This document shows positions 25,288 to 37,390 of a DNA stretch of 64,000 bases, piece after piece. A program made the position numbers and the translations under genes. The DNA lies in the NCBI GenBank assembly GCA_026214975.1, contig CM047805.1, positions 187,179,333 to 187,243,332 on the forward strand. Reading direction: 5' to 3'. The first letter of the stretch is position 1; each line of letters opens with the position of its first letter. The notes under the pieces are model-generated. The model made no database searches. It saw only the letters and a list, made by a program, of their open reading frames with translations, and had not been told where the DNA came from. Origin of the DNA: Gentiana macrophylla. Its lineage: Eukaryota > Streptophyta > Magnoliopsida > Gentianales > Gentianaceae.

Positions 25288-25502
25288 CTCCCTCCGTTCC
25301 ATTTTAATAGTTCTGTTTGATTTTTCATACGATTAAAAAAAATGTAATTAATGTTTTGAAACTCATTAAATGATCCAATATTTTTACGCTTATATCCTTT
25401 AAGAATACTTTGTTATAAATGTAAACATATCAATCATTTAATTGATTCAAAAGATTAATACATTTTTCATAATACGTAATTATTAAAATGAGGCAGAGAG
25501 AG
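25288..25502. mobile_element. Stowaway-type MITE (Tc1/mariner), 215 bp
   Basis: The left end CTCCCTCCGTTCCATTTTAA and the inverted right end CTCTCTCTGCCTCATTTTAA form the usual Stowaway terminal repeat, and TA lies on both sides. AT-rich interior without coding capacity. Confidence 0.85.
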
Positions 25503-25509
25503 TATTACT

Positions 25510-26755
25510 TTGTTATGACAATTTAATTTGAAAGTAATATTTTGGTCTTTATTATGATTATGAGAGGGGCATGATGACTTGTATTAACTGGATCAGCTTT
25601 CGACTATTCTCTTAGAGGAGTACCGACATGTTAATTATTTTGATTATTTCAGTAATATTAATAATATTAAGGGTATTATGTCATAATCGTCCACTATTTA
25701 GTTAGGGTCCTTGGTCATTTTTTTTTAAAATCCCTAAGCCATGCACCCTTTAATTGAGGTGTGATGACATAGTAATGAAATTTGGATTGATTTGCGTGAG
25801 TTTGTGTTGTTTGAAAAACTCGGGTTGGTTTGAAGCGTCATAATTCGTTCCCCAAACTAAACCAAAACGAATTCAATTTCAATGGTTGGTTTGAATTGGT
25901 TTCGGTTTGGATTGTGTTGGTTTGGTTTAATGTTCTAATCTTTAAAAAACGACAAAACCAACATTTTTTACATAAACTCTAAATAGTTACATCCAAACTT
26001 AAATAAATTACAAACCAAAATGATAAATAAAAAAAATTAAAAATAAAATAAAAAAAACCTTAAAACAACTAACATATATGCATTTAATGATTTACATATT
26101 TACATCAAAAGAGCAAAATGCTGAACTAATAACTACTACTGGGCTAAGTGGCCCGAGAGTCTAAGATTGTTATATAATATAATGGGTTATATTGAAAAAA
26201 AAATTGGGGTATATTGGGTCGGTTGGGTAATGGATATAATATATATAATTAATGTATAAAAAATTTGGATTGGATTGGGTATAATTAAAAATATCCAAAG
26301 AACCTAACGCGTCTGGTTGGTTCCAAACCAAACAAATTCATTGGTTTGTTATTGGTTTGGTTAATTACTTTGGATTGGTTTGGATCGGTTTACGATTTGA
26401 ATTGATTTACTGGTTATTTTGTTCAGCCCTAGGACATATGACGAAATTGCAAGGGTTGTAAACATTTAGTTTCCGATATTATTTTAATTTTAAAAAATAG
26501 ATGAAATAAGACAAAAATTGTGACTATCAAGTCGATCGGCAACTCTTAGAAATTTTATGGTGGTTAATATCAATAAACTCAATCTTAAATTTAATGGTTG
26601 AAAATTAACACACATGATCACAATCATTCATGTGATGACATATTTCTATTGAGTTTGGTAATCATTGACCACCATAAAATTTCTCATTGTCTAATACGAT
26701 ACCCACCTACAACCACATTTTTTAATAGTCTCGTCGTCGCTATGACCTTGCGAGC
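25510..26755. repeat. Intergenic repeat with TTTGGATTGG-rich foldback arms
   Basis: Between about 25820 and 26430, clusters of GGTTTGGATTGGTTT and its variants flank an AT-rich centre that carries the complementary AACCAAAC-type words. A degenerate foldback or MITE is possible, but the ends and target duplication are not clear. The rest holds no recognised gene. Confidence 0.4.
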
Positions 26756-27049
26756 AGGATATTTTTAGGTGCTGTATCTGCACATTGCACACAAACCTAT
26801 TTAATTTAAAAATACGGATGTTTTAATGACAAAATAGGTGTATCTACAATGTTTGGATACACCACCACAAAGTTTCCCTGCACACTTTCCATCTTACGGG
26901 TCAGGATATTTTTAGGCGTTGTATCTGCACATTGCACACAAACCTATTTAATTTAAAAATACGGATGTTTTAATGACAAAATAGGTGTACCTACAATGTT
27001 CGGATACACCACCACAAAGTTTCCCTGCACACTTTCCATCTTACGCGTC
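26756..27049. repeat. 147-bp tandem duplication
   Basis: Units 26756-26902 and 26903-27049 both start AGGATATTTTTAGG and run through GTATCTGCACATTGCACAC and GGATACACCACCACAAAG. Only a few substitutions separate them (for example GGTGCTG against GGCGTTG), so the duplication is recent. Function unknown. Confidence 0.9.
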
Positions 27050-27397
27050 CATGTGTAATCGATGACTTAAGTCAATTTTTTTAAAAGGAGTTTGATTTTG
27101 TAAAAAATATGGTGTAATAGTTATTTGTAGTGTGTACTAGGTAAATAGATGTAAAAAAAAAAAAAAAAAAATTTATTTTATCGGAACATGTGTATTGATG
27201 TGTGTCAGAGATTTTTTTAAGTGAAATTTAAAAAATACCATAAAATACACTACTAACATCAAATGACCAGTGAGAGAAATCGTAAAATACGAGTGGAATT
27301 AATAAAATAATGAATTAGAAAATAGTGGAATGAATAAAGTGATGTTTGGCTTAAAATAAATTATTGTCCAAACACAACCTAAAGCAATTCAAATGCT

Positions 27398-27402
<5 letters not shown>

Positions 27403-27433
<31 letters not shown>

Positions 27434-27990
27434 TTTGAAACGAAGATTTTATTAACCGCAGAACTAACAAGAATTACATGAGGGGAGAATAACCCCATTC
27501 CACACCGCCTATAAGGTGAAGACCCTCTTTAGCTAAATGATGGGCGAGAATGTTTCATTATCTTTTGACAAAAGAGAAGGAAGATGTAACAAAACAAGAT
27601 AAAAGGCGACGATAATCGTCTATAATGCAACCAATGGGCGAGAGATCTTCCTCAACTGATTGGAGACGTTGAAAGGTTGTTAGGGAATCTCCTTCAAAAA
27701 CTACTTTAAAGAAGCCCCACGTAATTGCATAAAAAATTGTGTGGTAAATGGCTAGAGCCTCGCCAACAGCTACGTCAAATCCTCCTTCTTTCCTTTTTGA
27801 GAAACTATTGAGAATTTCCCCGCTCTGGTTTCGAATGAGTCCCCCCACTGCAGATTTTCCATCTTCAAATTCCGCGTCTACATTAATTTTAAGAACATCG
27901 CTTGTCGGAGGAGTCCATGAGGTATAATTTGTGAAAACATTTGCACAAAAAATTATTTTTGACCAGCGTGATAATACTCTTCAGCTTCAG
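27403..27990 (-). mobile_element. 5'-truncated LINE with poly-A tail and RNase H domain
   Basis: A T-run at 27403-27429 is the poly-A tail of a minus-strand LINE. The frame at 27558-27848 has GGLIRNQSGEIL, FDVAVGEALAIYHTI, ITWGFFKVVFEGDSL and SFSFVKR, matching the RNase H-like domain at the end of plant LINE ORF2. Everything upstream is missing. The 5' boundary near 27990 is approximate. Confidence 0.82.
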
Positions 27991-28139
27991 CCATGGATTT
28001 AACCTAAAGAATACTCAAAATTATTTACTTCTTATTAATTGATGGGGAAGTTTTTTCAAAAAAACAACATTTATTATCTATTTTTCTGTTTTACCCGTAC
28101 TAATTACTATGTGAGAGGTAGAATGTAAATAGTACGTTC

Positions 28140-28870
28140 ATGATATTAAGGGGTTTTCTTAGAAGAAAAGAGGCATTTATTCAATTATATCAAAAGAATA
28201 AGCGTTGATTATATCATAAGGCGGCCTAATGCCCCATTGGTTAAGCCCAACCATATTTAATCCTTCTTTTATCAAAAGAGAGCAGGTGTGTTACCTTCTC
28301 TTTTGACAAAAGAGATACTATAAAAGGAAAAGCAGGCTAACATGCTTTTACAATCCTGAATAATGCGCCCGACATGAGAGAGATCAGGATTATCCGAAAC
28401 CAACCTATTATGAACTATTTGGGAATCTTCTTCAAAAACAACATTGAAGTATCCCCAGGTTGTGGCAAAAACAATAGCATGATAGATGGCTAGGGCCTCC
28501 CCGACGAGAACATCGTAATTGCCTTCTAATAAGTATGAGAAGCTGTCAAGAATAGACCCCATATCCTGAAACACTCCACCAATTGCTACTTATTTTCACG
28601 GGTAGCAACATCCACATTGAGCAGGAAGCATTGCATATCATATTGGAGAAGTGATTGTATAACCGACTTTATCAAAATCTCTTTGCCTGCTGATGACAAG
28701 TATTTTCCTTTCCAACCAATAAGCTTTTTTCCCTCCTTTTCCTTAACGTATTTAAAGATCTGTTTTTTGTGCGACCAATAACAAACGGGAGCCCAAGGTA
28801 TTTTCCCTTTTATTGTTAAAGACATGTTATTAAATCGATTTCTTATTAAACATGTATTTGACAACTTCAT
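28140..28870 (-). mobile_element. LINE fragment: RT thumb joined to RNase H domain
   Basis: The frame at 28586-28870 gives HKKQIFKYVKEKEGKKLIGW and then SSAGKEILIKSVIQSL, the thumb of a LINE reverse transcriptase. The frame at 28272-28574 gives VLVGEALAIYHAIVFATTWG, NVVFEEDSQ and FVKREGN, the RNase H-like end. The zf-RVT region that normally lies between them is missing, so this copy carries an internal deletion. Confidence 0.82.
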
Positions 28871-29048
28871 CGGTTAATTAATAACAAAGGAGTGAGTACT
28901 TCGCAATCAAATGTGTAGTCGAGTGAATTTTTTTTTTTTTTTACAAAACATTCATGCAAAGAAGTTGTCGTGGAAACAAGGCCGGTCTACAATAGGCAAC
29001 AAACACCTTGGCCTTGGCCCCCTCTTCTTCATGCCCCCCTCCCTAAAT
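28871..29048. other. Short spacer with GGCCGGTCTAC-type repeat end
   Basis: AAGGCCGGTCTACAATAGGC and the C-rich tail CTTGGCCCCCTC resemble an end of a plant DNA transposon, but no partner end was found. Confidence 0.3.
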
Positions 29049-30841
29049 CATATAGTGTGTAATTCTGCAATCATAATCATTCATGCAGTTAGGTGTAGTG
29101 CCCGAAAGACAATTTGTGTAATTGTTTTTAATAATGAATGACAGAATTTATCTCACCTTATTACTTGCTTTGTGCTTGTAAAGTAATACATCACTTGCAA
29201 ACCCTAAGTATATCAAGATGTAATCGCTTAACTCGATTGTATGGCATGCACGTGAGGATTGAGTTAGTGGTGATATACTTAAATCTGTTAGTCCGTGGTG
29301 AACTTAATCGAGTTTAGGGTCTCTTGATTAAAACACCAATAATGCGCCTAACACCTTAGGGTGTGGTAGTCTTATCCGGACTCGCGGTAGAGAGGTACTA
29401 CGTGGGGCATTTATATATGATGGCATTCATATAGATCGACCGATTTAAATCGAATTTTCGATATAATTCCATAATCGAGGAATCTTATTAAATCATTAGA
29501 TGATCGTATATGGATCAACCTTAATCTCGAGGTGATCACGAGTGCCGCTTATCCGGGTAGTGTTTGATGTGTTAGTTACGGTTCACTTAAATATGTGTTC
29601 CAAGCCACTTCTCATTGGCACTATCTCCGGATGAGTGAGTAGTTCGATTTTCATAGACATGGAATCCATTCCTTTCTACGAAGTAGAGACAAATCCCCTT
29701 ATTTGTTAGCCCTAAGAAAGTGATCGATCCCGGAGTTCGTGATTTGACTAATTAGCTACTAGTCGATATGTGTACTAATTGATCATCGGGGTTGATGGTA
29801 AATAAGGATAAGATATTCGAGTCGGGTTCCACAGAGACTTCCCACTCGAGAATGGGCGATCTATGGAGGGTTAATCCGTATGTAGTGATTATATCAATGG
29901 ACGCTTATTCACTCACATGGGTTGAGTATAAGTATACATCTATAATCGGTAGAGTTCGGTTTCGGGTTTATGGTGGCGTAATCCCGGAATTGATAATTAA
30001 TGTACTTATTACGTTCGATTTAATAATTAATTATTGGAATTTCACGGTTATAGAGCCCATGGTCCCCGACGCGCGTCAGAATCGGACTAATAATCTTGTT
30101 ATTTGGGCCTCAATGATAATTAATTGGTGGGCTAATTAATTGATATGCATGGATATTATTTAGTTGAAATTTAAATAATATAATACACATAAAAGACATT
30201 TTATGTGGGCTTAGTAAACCCTTAATGTGGCGCCAATGTGAGTCAATTATTTAGAGAGAAATTAGTTTTCTTTGATAATTATTTGACATGTGATTTATCA
30301 TTTATTTGTTAATTGATAATTCATGGAATATTAGATAATAATATGATTTATCCTAATTTGTTTGGGATAATCATTTTAATTATCTTTTATTTGGAATAAA
30401 GGATTAATGTAATAATTATCTCTTAATTATTTAATCTTGGAGAGAGAGATTACTCTCTCTATATAAAGAGAGTTCTAAGCGCTTAAGATATTGGGATAAT
30501 TCGACCACCACATAAAAAATGAGAGAGGAAAAATTAGTTTTTCTGTTTGCAGGGTTTTTAAGAAGAAAAACTCTAAGTTTTTTGGTGTTGCATATCAAGG
30601 AGGTTCGTTTATCAAGAAGGGTGCCCACCAACCGCCGCTTGGAGAACACATCGGAAGATCAAGGCGACTCTTCACGTTGTTGGTAACATGATCTTAAACT
30701 TCCTTATAGTTTTTAAGTCCTTTAATTATGAATTGTGTCATATAAATCGTAATCCATCCGCTGCGCATAGATCTAACTCGTTTAGATCTAAGAACCTGCA
30801 TCCTTCACATATAGTGTGTAATTCTGCAATCATAATCATTC
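29049..30841 (+). repeat. LTR-like block bounded by 34-bp direct repeats
   Basis: The same 34 bases (starting CATATAGTGTGTAATTCTGC) occur at 29049-29082 and 30808-30841. The 1.7 kb between them looks like a solo LTR in plus orientation: it has a CTATATAAAGAG promoter-like box at about 30458, a GTGGCGCCA word (30229), and a tail with TAGATCTAACTC...TTTAGATCTAAG. No pol domain is present. A 34-bp target duplication would be far too long for an LTR element, so the flanking repeats need another explanation. The open frame at 29792-30139 has no recognised motif. Confidence 0.5.
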
Positions 30842-30908
30842 GCATAATAAATGAATTTATACAATATATTTTACACAATTAGTTATCTGGATCCACACCC
30901 CTCGTTGT

Positions 30909-30909
<1 letters not shown>

Positions 30910-30953
<44 letters not shown>
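30910..30953. repeat. (AT)n microsatellite
   Basis: A pure AT dinucleotide run of about 44 bp. Confidence 0.93.
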
Positions 30954-30958
<5 letters not shown>

Positions 30959-33682
30959 AGGTAATGCGCTTCTATTCAGTCCAATGTGGGATATCACAAG
31001 ACAAAATAAGACTGGTCTTCTCCTAAAGATGTACGTAGCGGCACTGCACTTTAATTTCCGCCAGAGAGGCTTATTAACGAACCGCCGATGATCGATAAAC
31101 GTATAAACAAACAAAAAGCTTTTGCTTTTTGTATACGCACGCTTATCCGACAAATCCGTTCTAATGTAAAGCTCAAACACCATAGTTTTCCGCACTGCAC
31201 ATGCTCAAAATAAAATTAAAGAGGGGTGCAACTACTACCAGATTTAGTTTCATAAATATAAAGATAGAAAAGGACGTGGTGAGTAGTACTACTTTATTAT
31301 TTGGTCCCATCTGTTTTCCTTTTCCAGATGAGGACTATATAAATTTTGCATGACCGAATAGTAGTGGATAAATTCAAAGGATTATAAGGCTTGACGTTAT
31401 GTAGTAACTTTAAACTTCTATTAAAAAAATAAAATAAAAAAATGTACTGCAATACAGTATATATCCCATTTAATGTTTGAAATCTGGCTTCTTCTTCTAG
31501 ATGCATGTTCCTTAAGTCGTTCCTATCAACACGCTGTCAACACTATTTTTTTTTTTTTTTTTTTGCAATTGCTTTCACGACACAATTCTGTAATTGCACA
31601 TGATATTTGGTTCACACTCTTTAATTAATATACTGCATTTATGTTTTCAACCAAAAAAAAAAAAAAAAACAATTTATATTTACTATCTAAGTTATTTGTT
31701 TCAGGTCTTTTTAAACGTTTTCATATATAGATTAATAAAAATGGAATGACTTTTAGAGTACACCTAAAACCTATATAAGTTTGATGATGTTATATAAGAG
31801 TGAATAAAGAATGCGCAAAAGAAATGAAACATTATGAGTCTCAAGGTCTTTCATTAAAACACAACAACTCATTAGAACATCACTGTTGTCAAACTAGACA
31901 CATAAATAAATGAAACAAGAAACATATCAGGGAGTAACAGTTTAATCTATAAAATAGACGCAGTTAATAGGTGAAAGTGATGTTAGATAAATTGTTTTCG
32001 GAGATAACTTGCCAAAGGGAAAAAAGGCCGCCGCTCTCAACTCTTTTTCTTCCACTAACATTTATTTATTGAAGTTATTTTTTTTTCCAAGGATGAAACA
32101 AAAAGTAGCCAAAAAGGGTTATTGACCAATGAGGCATTGACCTGAAATGTGCTGAAACCGAAAAGTTAAAAAAGAAGAAAGGGTTTATTATTATAAAAGA
32201 CAATTTGAACATAGAAATATATAACGAAGACAGTGGAATATTTTTTTTGGTAAAAAGGATATACTGTATATCATTATTCCACTGTAATAGTGAAACATTA
32301 GATTTTGGGTCAGGTCTACTACAGCAAACAGTAGATTTGGGGTTATGAACAATGTATTTATCATTATCACCCAATTTATAATTTTACTGTCCTAATTCCC
32401 ATTTTCCCCCTCTTTTTTATCCTTTTAAACCACTCCCCCAAAAAGAAATACTGAAAAACAAAAAAAATATAATCCTATTTATCAATCAAGTAAAACAAAA
32501 GCTCTAATTAGCGACATCACTGAAAAGTCAACTTTTTAGAAGTCGAATGCTCATATAAGATTTTTTTTTTTTTTTGGATAACATATAAGATCTTTAGAAA
32601 ATCAAATATCACACCTCATCGTCGCCCTTGTGCTAGACGATGGTTGTGACAACCTTCTTATATTATACTAGCAAAATGCACGTGCGTTGCACGTGCTGGT
32701 TAAATTGATTTATTGAAATGAAATTTAACAACGTAATTTAACAGTATACATTATTGAGTACGTGTTTTTAACTTATAAAATAATAATTAATGAATAATAA
32801 TAACTCAGATGAGTTGATTGTTTGCTTCAATAAATTCAATTATGGAATAAATATCAATATAAACAAAATCTAAACAACATAACATTATAAACACGCCTAT
32901 TGTTGCAACAAAATGAAGCATATAAGAATGGATACTTAAAAATCTATGAACAAATCTTTAGACGTGTATGAGTCTTTGGATTCAGCGCAATCTGGAAATC
33001 TCCCACCAATTGTTCTTTGTAAACGGTCATAAAACCTTCATGAGGTTTAATTGGCCCTCTTATATGCATCACCTTCAGGAGGTTTAACTGTGCTAGAAAA
33101 AATCACGTGCTTTGCATGTGTTAGGCTAATTTTTTTTTGATATCATACCTATTGTTGACCATGCACTTAATTTATAAAATAATTATATGTTAAATAATGA
33201 CAATTGTTATACAGTAACTTTATGTTTGGTAGAATTAATTTATTTCTCGTACTCATAGGCATTGAATCAAACTTGTCATGTTACATTTTCATTCTTTTAA
33301 ATACGATAAGCTTTTTAGTTATAAATCATGTATTTTATTGGTATCGAATAAAGATCTGTCTCAAGTATATGTTTCTAAGTTCATTCTAACCTAAACATAA
33401 TCAAAATATAACGTGTCCATAAAATGTGCAATTTTTAATTACGTATATATATTGTGTACTTACATTCGATTACAACTGCAAATACTCTTTGCTAAATAAT
33501 ATATTGTCGGTCAAATTCAATACTCTTAAAGACAGAGGATCATTAATTGTGTCACATGAGTATTAATGAATTATATTTATTCTTAGATAAACTAATTTTA
33601 CAAGCAAAATATCATACAATTTATTTGAAGGATATTTATATTGTTCGTTTATGTATTATTAATGCTTTATTCCACCCTTTTG
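30954..33682. other. Intergenic stretch, no recognised gene
   Basis: Contains T- and A-runs (31541-31564, 31652-31669, 32561-32576) and two places where ACGTGC-type palindromic words recur (GCACGTGCGTTGCACGTGC at about 32678 and CACGTGCTTTGCATGTG at about 33104), which may mark a repeat. Short open frames (30857-31195, 32075-32374, 33204-33389) lack motifs. Confidence 0.4.
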
Positions 33683-36100
33683 TCATGCTATTTGCCTCTT
33701 CTTCTCAAGTGTTGTAAAGTGGTTGAACTTGGCCACCTGTCCCATCGCTACCATGATCATGATGACTTCATTTCCTTTAGACTTAGGAAATCCATCTATA
33801 AAATCCATGCTAAGTTGGGACCATGAATGTGTGGGATCAGTAATGGTGGAAGCAATCCTGGCGTTTATCATGTAGACTTTTGCACTCACGACAATGAATA
33901 CACCTTTGGATCATTTTTAACATCATTTTTAAGTGGGCCAATAAAAGTCTCTTAATCCTCGCTATAACATGCCCTGGCCCTTGAATGACCCCTATTGGAT
34001 TTGAGTGCAACTTCCTATCAATTTGGATCTCAAACTTCTAAAAAAATGGATCTCAAACCTTCATGGGGTTCCTATGTATATCCTTATTTTGTACTTAAGG
34101 AATCTCATGGTGCATAGTGTATAGTGGATTTAAGGTTGTACTAATCATCGTGTGCTCAAAATTTTCCTCCACATCTAGGTCACCTTTGTAGTTGGTTATT
34201 ACTTCTTGCATCCAAGAAGAGGATATTGTGCTCACAACACACGGTGGTGTCTAAACATGACTTTGTATGTACAAGGCATCAACCACTACATTTTCACTTC
34301 TCTTTTTGTACACAATAGTGAAATCCAACCCAAGTAACTTGGTCACCTTTTTTGTTGTAGTTGCGGTGGAAAGGGCCCTCTGATCCAAAGATGAACTTCA
34401 TACTCCATTGACCACTTTTGATGACAAAAGGCATGCCTTGAATAAATGGCTTCCATTTAGTTATTTCAATGGAGAGTGTCAGGAGTTCCTTCTCGTAGAT
34501 GAACAATCTCATCTTATTATAGTTGAAGGCCTTGCTTAGATAAGTCACAAGTTTCTTGTTTTGTAGTAAAACAGCTCTTAAGCCTTTTCCACATGCATCT
34601 GTTTCAATTCAAAAAGCAAAATGGAATTCCAAAATCCGGTAAGAAAAGTAGTTGTGATTTGCACATGGTTTCTTTGAGTGTCTGGAATGCTTCTGATGCA
34701 CTCAGCGACCTACAAAATCTGTTTATCTTGAGAGGTCATTCAAGTGCTTGCAAAAATCCCACAATAAGGCATGAATTTCCTATAGAAACATGTTAGGGCC
34801 AATAACCCTCTCGGTGCAGTCACATTATAAGGTTGGGTCCAATCCGACATGGCTTAAATATTTCTAAGGTCAGCATGCACTTCACCCTCATGTATGATAT
34901 GACCTAAGTATTCCACTTTGGTTTGTCCAAAGGAGCATGTGGACAATTTAGCATAGTATTGGTTCTTCTTTAAAACTTCTAGAGCCACTTTAAGATGTAT
35001 GAGGCAAGCCATGCCAGGGATGAAGATTAAGGTGTCATCAAAAAAATACCAGCAAAACTTTCTCAATCAATGTCTCAACATCTCAATCATACTTCTTTGG
35101 AATGTAGCTTGGGCATTTGTGAGCCCAAATGGCATCACTTTGAATTCTAATCGCCATGATGAGTTACAAAGGCGATCTTACTGGACATAATCTTCCGTCA
35201 TCGAATATGATGGAATCCATACCTCAATTCTATTCTTGAAAATGCCCCAAAGACTCCTTAACTCATCCAACAATTCAGCAATTAGAGGAATATGGTAGCT
35301 ATCTTTGATGATCCAAGTCATTCAACCTTCAGTAATCCACACAACATCTCCAGTGTTCCATTTTCATTTTCACAAGGAGCAAGAGTGATGTAAATGAACT
35401 ACTATTGTCTTTGTATAATCCCCGTTGTAGTATTTGATCCACCAACTACTCTATTTTATCCTTTTGTGGTGAGCATACTACATGAGGTTTTAGTTTCACG
35501 GGTCCAACACCTTTTTCAAATTTATGGGATGCTCATAGCCCTTCTTCGATGGCAATCCGTAGGAATTTGCAAACACGTCATGATACTCTTCTAGAACATG
35601 AGTAAGTTCAATAGGCACAAGATTCATGACATGTTTTTATATCAAAATCAAGCACCCGAGGAGTCCATAGTTCCATTTTTTCAATTCCTTAGTAATGATT
35701 TTACAACTGATAATCTTAAGTTAAGCTTCTTATGCGTAGATTCTCACTTAATTTGTTTCTCTTGTTAGTGAAAATCATATATGTTTTGTTGAAGTCAAGA
35801 CCATTGGATTGTACCATTTCATCCAATCCACCCTTAATACCATGCCACATCCTCTCAACTTGATCAATCTCACATCTTATTGGAACTTAACCTCTTGCAT
35901 GATCCATGGCAGGTTAGGACACTTAAACTCACTCACCAGTCTGTTCACGTCTACTACTATTATTATTAACATGTGGTGAGTCGGTTATGTCACACTGTAC
36001 CTCCTTGGCAACCTGTTGGTCTAGGAAAGTGTGAGACGCACCACTTTCTATAAGGATGCTAATTGCATCATCTTGATTACCTTCACAATTGATTCCATTA
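33683..36100 (-). mobile_element. Decayed Ty3/gypsy pol fragment
   Basis: Minus-strand pieces appear in Ty3/gypsy order: an aspartic protease remnant with ILIESGASHTFLDQQVAKEV near 36080-36020 (catalytic Asp changed to Glu); reverse transcriptase with FFDDTLIF and then LGHIIHEGEVHAD at 35066-34854; RNase H with YLSKAFNYNKMRLFIYEKEL and FGSEGPFHRNYNKKGDQV at 34548-34294; and integrase with SWSQLSMDFIDGFPKSKGNE at 33889-33683. Frames are broken and large parts are deleted. No LTRs were found. Confidence 0.87.
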
Positions 36101-36563
36101 TTACACATTGAATAACAATTTAAATTATACTACAAAAGTGCACTAAATGTGGAGTGTTCATACTCTAAGTTGTGTGCATGCATGTTGTGTTGTAATTAAC
36201 GTAGAGTATGTGTATGTCCTTGTTGTAACATTGAACTGAGATCATCCCTGGTTGGTATCTCTCTCTATCTATTTATTTTTTTGCAGTCCCTATTGAGGTT
36301 GGTAAATATTTGCTAATTTTTGCATTTAAAAGAATTCCAATATAAAATAAAACCCAAAAAACAAACAAACTAAAACAAGAGTTAACACAAATCGGTTTAA
36401 CGAAATCAACTTGCAAACAATAAATCAAACAATGAAAATTGAAAAGAAGCGCACCAGGATTAATAGTATTTTATCTTAGTGTTTTTACGTGAATGTTTTT
36501 TTATTTATTGAAAATATTAAAAAAAAAATCAATGCTTATTAACGTAATCCTCAATCCTTTCTA

Positions 36564-36604
<41 letters not shown>

Positions 36605-37390
36605 AGGAATTCTTTTTTTTTTCAATGCTAATCCTTTTTTTTATCTTTTTCTACGCACATGCTAATCCTCTTTTTAAATTTGTTTCACGTGAATGTTTTT
36701 CTATGGAAAATATTAATTTATTTTATTATGAAAATATATTAAATTATAGAGAAACTCTTTTTAGGAGAAACACCCGGGGAAACACTTTTAAGGGGAAACA
36801 CATTGGCTCTTTTAATATAGTTAATGAAATGATTATAGTATTGTAAAACAATTTACATTAAAGTGCAAACCCCAACCTATTGTAATGATTTATGTTTTAG
36901 GGAGAGACGGAGTATCAAATAAAGCATCTCACAGCCGGGGATCCACTCTTTGACAGGTTCAATTATGAGGTGTGACACAGTTAAACACATATATGATCAT
37001 GAAAACTCATATAAACATATATGTGCTTTAAAATTTGCACTTCATATGCACACACATTAAACATTTAGATACCGTACGCTGAAGAACTAAAATGCAGGTA
37101 ATAACGTAATGTCTACTACCGCATACGTGGAATGCACGATGTCACAGCAACAGAATCATGCCACATCTAGAGCATAATAAAGGCATTGAACAACCTATAC
37201 ATTTTTCTGAGGTGATCAAACAAATGAAAGAGAGCAAAGATGAACACGAGTTATGGTTACTCAATGAGGACAGAATTTGAAAAACGGATGACCTTAAAGG
37301 CGAGCAAAAGATTGGTTGATCTATATGTAATACACACATCTATATATGTGTGTGTGTGTGTGTGTGTAAAAGATGTTTTGGCCTCGGTTT
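36101..37390. other. Intergenic stretch downstream of the LETM1-like gene
   Basis: Contains a (TTA)n microsatellite at about 36566-36602 and a (TG)n run at 37347-37367. GGGAGAGACGGAGTA near 36900 resembles one end of a Stowaway-type MITE without a clear partner. The part next to 37390 should include the 3' untranslated region of the LETM1-like gene. Confidence 0.45.

Noticed and set aside
27558..28574. RNase H-like frames as host genes
   Set aside because: Poly-A tail, truncation and linked LINE reverse transcriptase pieces show that they are LINE ends.
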